Positions 58,745 to 64,000 of a stretch of 64,000 bases of DNA are shown piece after piece. This DNA is from Hyposmocoma kahamanoa (Eukaryota > Arthropoda > Insecta > Lepidoptera > Cosmopterigidae). Position numbers and translations under genes: made by a program. The stretch is from positions 359,426 to 423,425 of the forward strand of contig NW_020654289.1 of the NCBI RefSeq assembly GCF_003589595.1, read 5' to 3'. How positions within the stretch are numbered: the stretch's first letter is position 1; each line of letters opens with the position of its first letter. The notes under the pieces are model-generated. The model saw nothing but the letters and a program-made list of their open reading frames with translations, made no database searches and was not told where the DNA came from.

Positions 58745-60175
58745 AACATGCCATTATTTGAAAAGTCGTGCCCGCCATCTTGCATTTAAAACTAAATATT
58801 ATATTCGTAATGAGCACTCCCAAATACGTCGAAAACCATGCCCAACTTGCTATTATTTGAAAAGTCCTGCCCGCCGTCTTGGATTTAAAAATAAATTTAT
58901 TTATTTATTTATTTATTGCATTGTCACACTTATTAATAATTTACGTACAGTGGTTTGTAAGTGTACATGTGACACCCTGTAAGGGCACAGCAAAGTAGAA
59001 AGGGCACTCACTTATTATTAAATATAATGGTTTACAATCATATGTCATCATATAGAGGTACAATCAAATTATTTATGATGACTCATTCAATATGGTAAAC
59101 ACCATATTAAATAAATCATCACATATCATACACATATAAATTGATTAAAAAGAAGGATGTCGAAGTATTTTTAATTAATTTTGATCATTGAAAAATTCTT
59201 GAATGTTATAATAACTTTTATTTATAAGGAAGTCTTTTAAATATTTAGAGAAAATCTTAAATTCTTTAATTTCTTTTATGTGGACTGGTATGTGATTGTA
59301 GATTCTAGTTATCATAATTTGCGGTCCTGAACAAACTAATTTTAATTTAGAAAATTGTACTTTCAATTGATGTAGGTTTCTATTGTTACGTTTAATTCCA
59401 GTTTTTGGTGAAAATAAAGTAGGATGGTTCCTTAAAAATTTGCACGACTCAAGTATGTATATACCTGTTAAGGTTAATATGCTTAATTTTTGAAAAAGAG
59501 GTCTGCATGATTCTCTCTGTTCTATATTTGTCAATATCCTGATACACTCCTTTTGTAATATAAATACATCATTAACATTGGTAGAATTTCCCCACATAAT
59601 GACACCGTAAGACAATCTCAAATGACAGTACGCATAGTATGCCGTAAGAGCAGATTTAAAATTACTTACACGTTTTAAATGACGTAGGGCGTATATAAAT
59701 GATGATAACTTGTTGGTCAGATTTCGAATGAACGGTTTCCAGTTCATGTGTGAGTCCAAATCTAGTCCCAGTAGGGTAGCAGTGTCTACAGTAGTTAGTG
59801 TGTGATTATTATAAATATAGTTAAGAGGCAGGGGAGCTTTTTGGAAGGGTTTAAATTGAATTAATTTAGTTTTATTTAGATTTAATTTTAATTTATGGTA
59901 TTCTAGCCAATTGAGAATTTTGTCCAATATAGAGTCCAATTTATTTTTTAATTCGTTATTGTTGGAACATGGTACTACAATAGATATGTCATCCGCGAAA
60001 AGAGTGCATTGGTCATCTAGTTGGTGGGGTAGGTCATTTATGTAGTGCATTGGTCATCTAGTTGGTGGGGTAGGTCATTTATGTTTTGTTATTATATATT
60101 CGTAATTTGTTTGTATGATCTGTGTTCGTAATGAACACCCCCAAATACCTCGAAAACGATACTCAACTTGTCATT
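58745..60175. repeat. Tandem repeat of about 99 bp, split by a LINE
   Basis: 'attatttgaaaagtcgtgcc' (58753) recurs as 'attatttgaaaagtcctgcc' (58852), and 'gtaatgagcactcccaaata' near 58807 recurs as 'gtaatgaacacccccaaata' near 60128, followed by 'attatttaaaaagtcgtg' (60174). At least three units are visible. The LINE at 58889-60084 lies between the second and third. Confidence 0.7.
58889..60084 (-). pseudogene. 5'-truncated jockey/CR1-like LINE with intact C-terminal RT frame
   Basis: Non-LTR retrotransposon cut off within its reverse transcriptase. An uninterrupted frame of 291 codons (60050-59175) opens with 'INDLPHQLDDQCTLFADD', which carries the catalytic FADD motif. It continues 'LKLNLNKTKLIQF', 'LLGLDLDSHMNWKPF' and 'LRLSYGVIMWGN', with a C-terminal end at 59175. 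The endonuclease and RT motifs before FADD are missing. The 3' UTR runs to 58918 and the tail is (AAAT)n at 58917-58889. At the 5' end the 41-bp segment 60003-60043 is exactly duplicated as 60044-60084, breaking the frame. The clean ORF and perfect duplication point to a young insertion. It landed in the 99-bp tandem repeat. Confidence 0.85.
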
Positions 60176-60184
60176 ATTTAAAAA

Positions 60185-60805
60185 GTCGTGTCAATAGTTT
60201 GAAAAATCGAGGACTGTTACAAATTTAGTAACCTCCTTTAGTTCCTGAAATAATTGTTGTTCACAAAAATATATCATACATCATATCTACACAAAAATTA
60301 TCCCCAATCACTGGGCCAGTGCAAGGATTGCTATTAGAAACAATATCTCTCAAATTGTAGTAAAATAAGTAACGTACAAAAGTTTCATTATGTTTATTTA
60401 AAGCAAAATGACTGTTTACATTACATTTATAAATAATAATATAGGAAAATCCTGACTACTAACATAAATAAAAGCAAAATATTAATAATTAGATGACCTG
60501 AGGTTCGAACCCCAGACATTCAGAATTCATAGTTTGGACAAAGAGGACACTAGATCATACCTTTGTATGTGTGTGTAACTAAGTTTCGAGCACATAATAG
60601 ACGTTTTTGTCTAATTGAAAGATTGTATGTGAAAAGTTATATGAAAATGTCTCCAATCGCGTATGCAATAAAAATAAATATAACTTTTGGCTGCCAATTT
60701 TGCGAAAATCGTAATAAACTATTATGTCGCTTTACCAACGCCATCTATTGGTTATTAGATTACTTAAAATCGTGTCGATCCCCCTTAACTTAATTAATTA
60801 AGTAT
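60185..60805. other. Mostly unannotated; B-box-like piece at about 60495-60520
   Basis: 'gacctgaggttcgaacccca' (60495-60514) resembles the T-arm of a tRNA or SINE head, but no A-box or clover-leaf is visible. The rest is AT-rich. The ORF at 60563-60793 is not recognised. Confidence 0.4.
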
Positions 60806-61055
60806 CCAGAGACGTACTGCCACTTTACCTATTTCTACCGCCAAGCTGTAACATAATATTACAGCGTTCCGGTTTTGAAGAGTACGAGTGCTCTTGATAT
60901 TACCGACACATGGGACTTGTCAACTGACGTCTCAAGTTGACGGGCGCAGTGGCAGTGCCCCTCAGATCTTTGCGATTTAAACCTCTACACCTGCTGTGGA
61001 CAGACGTGTCGCTTACTACCAGGTACGCGAATTGTTGGTTCCGTCACTGCCACCG
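60806..61055 (+). repeat. Repeat A copy, plus-sense
   Basis: Reads in sense orientation: 'gacgtactgccactttacct', 'acatgggacttgtcaact', 'gtggcagtgcccctcagatc' (60951-60970) and 'ggacagacgtgtcgcttact' (60998-61017). The poly(A) end is missing. Confidence 0.8.
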
Positions 61056-61374
61056 TTAGTGGTTCAGCTGGTATGTACGTAAATAGTGATACCCGGACCG
61101 AAGCATCTGATTGCCTTTTCTCTAAATTAACAAATCTTTACACCCATAAACTGGAAGAAGCCGGCAGCCCGTTGAAAAATAAATAGATTATTTAATTCTG
61201 CTATTAAAAGCAATGCTCAAAAAGCCAGTTGATTGAGTTGTAACGTTTTTACTGTCTCTTGTGAGTTTTATAGCTAGTAAATTTATGTGAACATGATGAC
61301 AAATTAATTTGATGAAATTACGCAGTGTTATTGTGGGATAGAGTCTGGCCGCTATTGGTTTTCAAATTCAGATT

Positions 61375-62345
61375 CAAAATATTCTTTATTTCATAGATAA
61401 GCATTATTACACTTGAAATCGTCACAATCGCTAAACTCTACCGCTCATTCGCAAGGCAGATTCCCCTGAGAAGAATGAGCAAGAAACTCTAGGGATTGCT
61501 CTTTGTAAATAACATTTGTACACATTCAAATTTTAAAATATATATTTTTTTATTTGAAACATCAGAGATCGAGACTACCTACATGAGCTAAACGGGTACT
61601 ACCACGGATTTTTGTCATCCAAGTACGCAGAAGTTGTATAATAACCTTTAGTATAAAGTTTTTGTTTCACTATAGTTTTAAACCTCGTGAAAGGCAAATT
61701 TTATATATCAACAGGAATCTTTTTATAGAAGCGTATACATTGCCCCTTAAATGATTTTCTTTGACTTTGTGAAGACGACTATCAAGAAAAGCTAGTTTAT
61801 TTTTATTCCTCGTATTAATGTTATGTCTGTCACCATTTTTCTTAAAGAAATTACTATTTCTTTTAACATAAATTATATTTTCATAAATTTACTGTAGGGC
61901 TAGTGTAAGAATGTTAATTTCCTTACACTTATCTCTCAAAGATACACGTTTCTGCAGGACAAAGATTCTATTATTATCGGCGGTATTACCCCAGAGCAAA
62001 ATGCCGTATGTCATTAGACTGTGAAAGTAGCTGAAGTAAATCAATCTAGCGGCTACGACGTCTGTTTCCTTATTTTTTTAATCGCGTACACTGCAGAGCC
62101 GAGCCGTTTTGATAACTTACTTATATGGGAACCCCATTGCAATTTAGCATCTAACGTTATACCTAGAAATACGACTGTATCCACAAGATTCAAATTTTCG
62201 TTTCTAACTACAATGTTGTAACCGTCTCTCTAACATTGGGTAATGTAAATTTCACCCAATTTGTTTTTTTTTCTCATTAAGGAGAAGGTTATTAACAGCA
62301 AACCAATCAACTACTTTAGAAATGCCATGAAACCTTCGCTTGCTG
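61375..62345 (-). pseudogene. LINE D, 5'-truncated decayed reverse transcriptase C-terminus
   Basis: Minus-strand remnant of a jockey/CR1-type LINE. From about 62330 downwards it reads 'VVDWFAVNNLLLNEKKN', 'LVDTVVFLGITLDAKLQWG', 'YFSYFHSLMTYGILLWGN' and 'RIFVLQKR'. These correspond to the segment after the FADD motif of the LINE at 58.9-60.1 kb. Stops and a deletion follow. A UTR shared with copies at 55.6 and 16.5 kb includes 'gagaagaatgagcaagaaac' (61470-61489), and an AATAAA-type end lies near 61395-61385 on the minus strand. Inactive. Confidence 0.75.
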
Positions 62346-62445
62346 TGTTTCGTTTAAGAATATAATCATTAATTAAATATTATCAATGTTACAATATAAA
62401 AATTTAAAACGTAATGTAAAGTATAATAATTACTTTAAAACATGT

Positions 62446-62600
62446 TTTTTTGCTATATCAAGTGACGGAACGAACAAGTCGTACACCTGATGGTAAGCGA
62501 CATACCTGTCCATCGTAGTTGCAATCTTACAGTGCCACTCAGAGCTTTAAAGCTCAAAGTTTTGAAGGGCAATGCCACTGCGCCCTAGTCACTTTTGACG
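62446..62600 (-). repeat. Repeat A, poly(A)-proximal half
   Basis: T-run (62445-62450), then 'atcaagtgacggaacgaaca' and 'agtcgtacacctgatggtaa', to 'ggcaatgccactgcgccct' (about 62567-62585). The rest of the element is absent. Confidence 0.75.
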
Positions 62601-62786
62601 TGTGTATTTGTCATAGAATAAAGCAGTAAGTAATAAAAATCTGCGTTAATTTGAATTGTCTAATGCCACGTGTTAGTAATGTTAATTTCATTGAGTATTA
62701 TGATGTTTTACTATCATGATATTCATTTGTTGGTCGATCACGAGATTGGCCGATATGAATTATCAGTATTTTACGGTAAGAAAAAG

Positions 62787-62965
62787 AGCGATGGTAGCCC
62801 AGCGGTAGAAGAGCTGTTTCTCAAGTGAGAGCTGACTTTAATTGTTAAGTTGCGTACATCTGTGAATATTTAGTAGCAATATCTTTACTAGCGGTGACGG
62901 AAAACATCGCGGTGAAATCAGCGTGTCGAACAATCGTGCCCAGCAATGGCTTGATGATCACGATT
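62787..62965 (+). repeat. tRNA-derived SINE (GATGAT-tail family), 5' part
   Basis: The tRNA-like head 'gatggtagcccagcggtaga' (62790-62809) with an A-box is followed by 'aagttgcgtacatctgtgaa' (62848-62867) and 'ggtgacggaaaacatcgcgg' (62893-62912). The B-box is poorly preserved and the 3' tail is missing. Confidence 0.6.
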
Positions 62966-64000
62966 GACCGGTTGAAATACCCTACTTTATTTTTAACACT
63001 AATGTTATGTTTACAATCGCTGACGTTACCTCAATATATGATATTGTTATCATAACAGCAAGAGATCTGCGGCCAGCTGTGAAACACAAATTGATACAAA
63101 TACACGTGCTGCTCCGCTGTAAAGATGCAACTTTGAAGCGTTTCCTCGCGCTCCACGCGGCAAGTGTTTACGAAATCGTAAAATACGGTTTTTTATGTAG
63201 CAACATCGTATTTTCCAAACTCCTTACCCTAGACAGACAGTGATTTTATGGTAAAATGAATAATAAATATGAAAATGTACTTAAAAGGCATAGATAGACA
63301 TAGACACATTTAATTTTATTTAATTAATCTTAGTATTCAATATTTCGGAGCTTTTGTCCTTGATACAATGAAGTAGATTTAGATGCGTAATAAGACTTTG
63401 TATTACTTTGTTATTTTATATATATTACTTTGTACTACTTAACGACCGGTTAAATATATGCGATCAAGATCCGGAAAAACACGAACAGCTCCTAGACTTT
63501 TGTACCATCTGAATTAAATCTTTCCAGGAAACTCTGAAGAATAATCCGTTCACTCTAACGTCTTTCACCCTGTCACAACCACCGACGTCCATATTACTCC
63601 TCACAAACTTAAATAAGTATTAAATAAAACCAATCTCGAGTTTAAAACTTCTGTTATTTGAGCTAAGCACTTGGGTAAGTTCATGAAAATTCTATCAACC
63701 CTTCTCCAACAGGGCTTAGAGTTTCCGAAACAGATTACCGGTATCGAATGCCGTTCCCGGTATTTTACGGCGTATTGTCAAACTGTCATATTGTCGTATC
63801 CTGACCAAACCGTTCTCAGGTGGCCTGCCTTCGATTATCCGTTTACAAAAGTCGAGCTCAATTCTCACCAAACTTGTTTAATTAAAGTTTTTGCACTCTT
63901 TTTCCCTTTAGGCGGGGAAATAATCCCTTGTTTGGAACATGGAATGCGTGGAGTGTTCTTATATACATTTTGCGAATTGGTATTAAAGCACTGAAATGCT
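62966..64000. other. Unannotated sequence
   Basis: A small piece at 63450-63480 ('tatatgcgatcaagatccgg') resembles an arm of element P. The ORFs at 63007-63243 and 63671-63994 have no domain I recognise, and the second is cut by the window's edge region. Confidence 0.35.

Noticed and set aside
60495..60520. tRNA gene suggested by a GGTTCGAACCCC B-box
   Set aside because: No A-box or clover-leaf arms around it; more likely a SINE relic.
63671..63994. 107-codon ORF at the right edge
   Set aside because: No domain recognised; composition like chance ORFs in AT-rich DNA.
1..64000. CRISPR array, operon or prokaryotic mobile island
   Set aside because: No regularly spaced identical repeats with unique spacers and no compact gene clusters. 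The window is eukaryotic.

Overview
The window is nuclear DNA from an insect, most likely a moth or butterfly. It is AT-rich, has almost no long open reading frames, and is filled with decayed transposons. Several repeat types match ones familiar from lepidopteran genomes: tRNA-derived SINEs with (TTA)n or GATGAT-like tails, RTE and jockey/CR1-type LINE fragments, and the 'gaacctcct ... gtcggttaa' dispersed repeat. There is no prokaryotic gene organisation and no CRISPR array.

The only host gene I can support lies on the minus strand. Exon 1 (38924 to 38819) encodes a signal peptide and ends in a phase-1 GT donor. Exon 2 (2849 to 2677) starts after a pyrimidine-rich AG acceptor in the matching phase and encodes the first half of an N-terminal immunoglobulin domain of the DIP/lachesin type (neuronal cell-surface recognition proteins). 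The two join in frame. Positions 2850-38818 are therefore a first coding intron of about 36 kb, 1-2676 is the start of the next intron, and about 39.0-64 kb is upstream DNA that may hold promoter, 5' UTR exons and enhancers. Later exons lie off the left edge.

The rest is mobile DNA. In order along the window: a mariner remnant (0.1-0.7 kb); a 5'-truncated LINE (5.1-6.3 kb); an RTE LINE pseudogene (10.0-11.45 kb) next to a second LINE 3' end (11.5-11.95 kb) and a 439-bp foldback (11.95-12.39 kb); a 2,775-bp Tc1/mariner element with DD41D catalytic spacing and inverted repeats of about 560 bp (17.57-20.35 kb); an irregular tandem array split by a LINE tail (20.6-22.3 kb); a hAT-type non-autonomous element with an 8-bp target duplication (37.79-38.39 kb); a SINE about 100 bp inside the exon 1 donor; a LINE ORF1 pseudogene and a GC-rich LTR-like block (47.2-48.8 kb); a LINE with a nested SINE (55.6-56.6 kb); and a 99-bp tandem repeat interrupted by a LINE with an uninterrupted 291-codon ORF (58.7-60.2 kb).

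At least ten pieces of one dispersed family ('repeat A'), several tRNA-SINE copies and three copies of a palindromic element ('element P') recur throughout. The elements do not form a pathway: they are independent insertions in and upstream of the intron of one neuronal gene. I did not find a convincing new multi-gene system. The most unusual items are the DD41D long-TIR transposon, the large foldbacks, the palindromic family and the reconstructed 36-kb intron.
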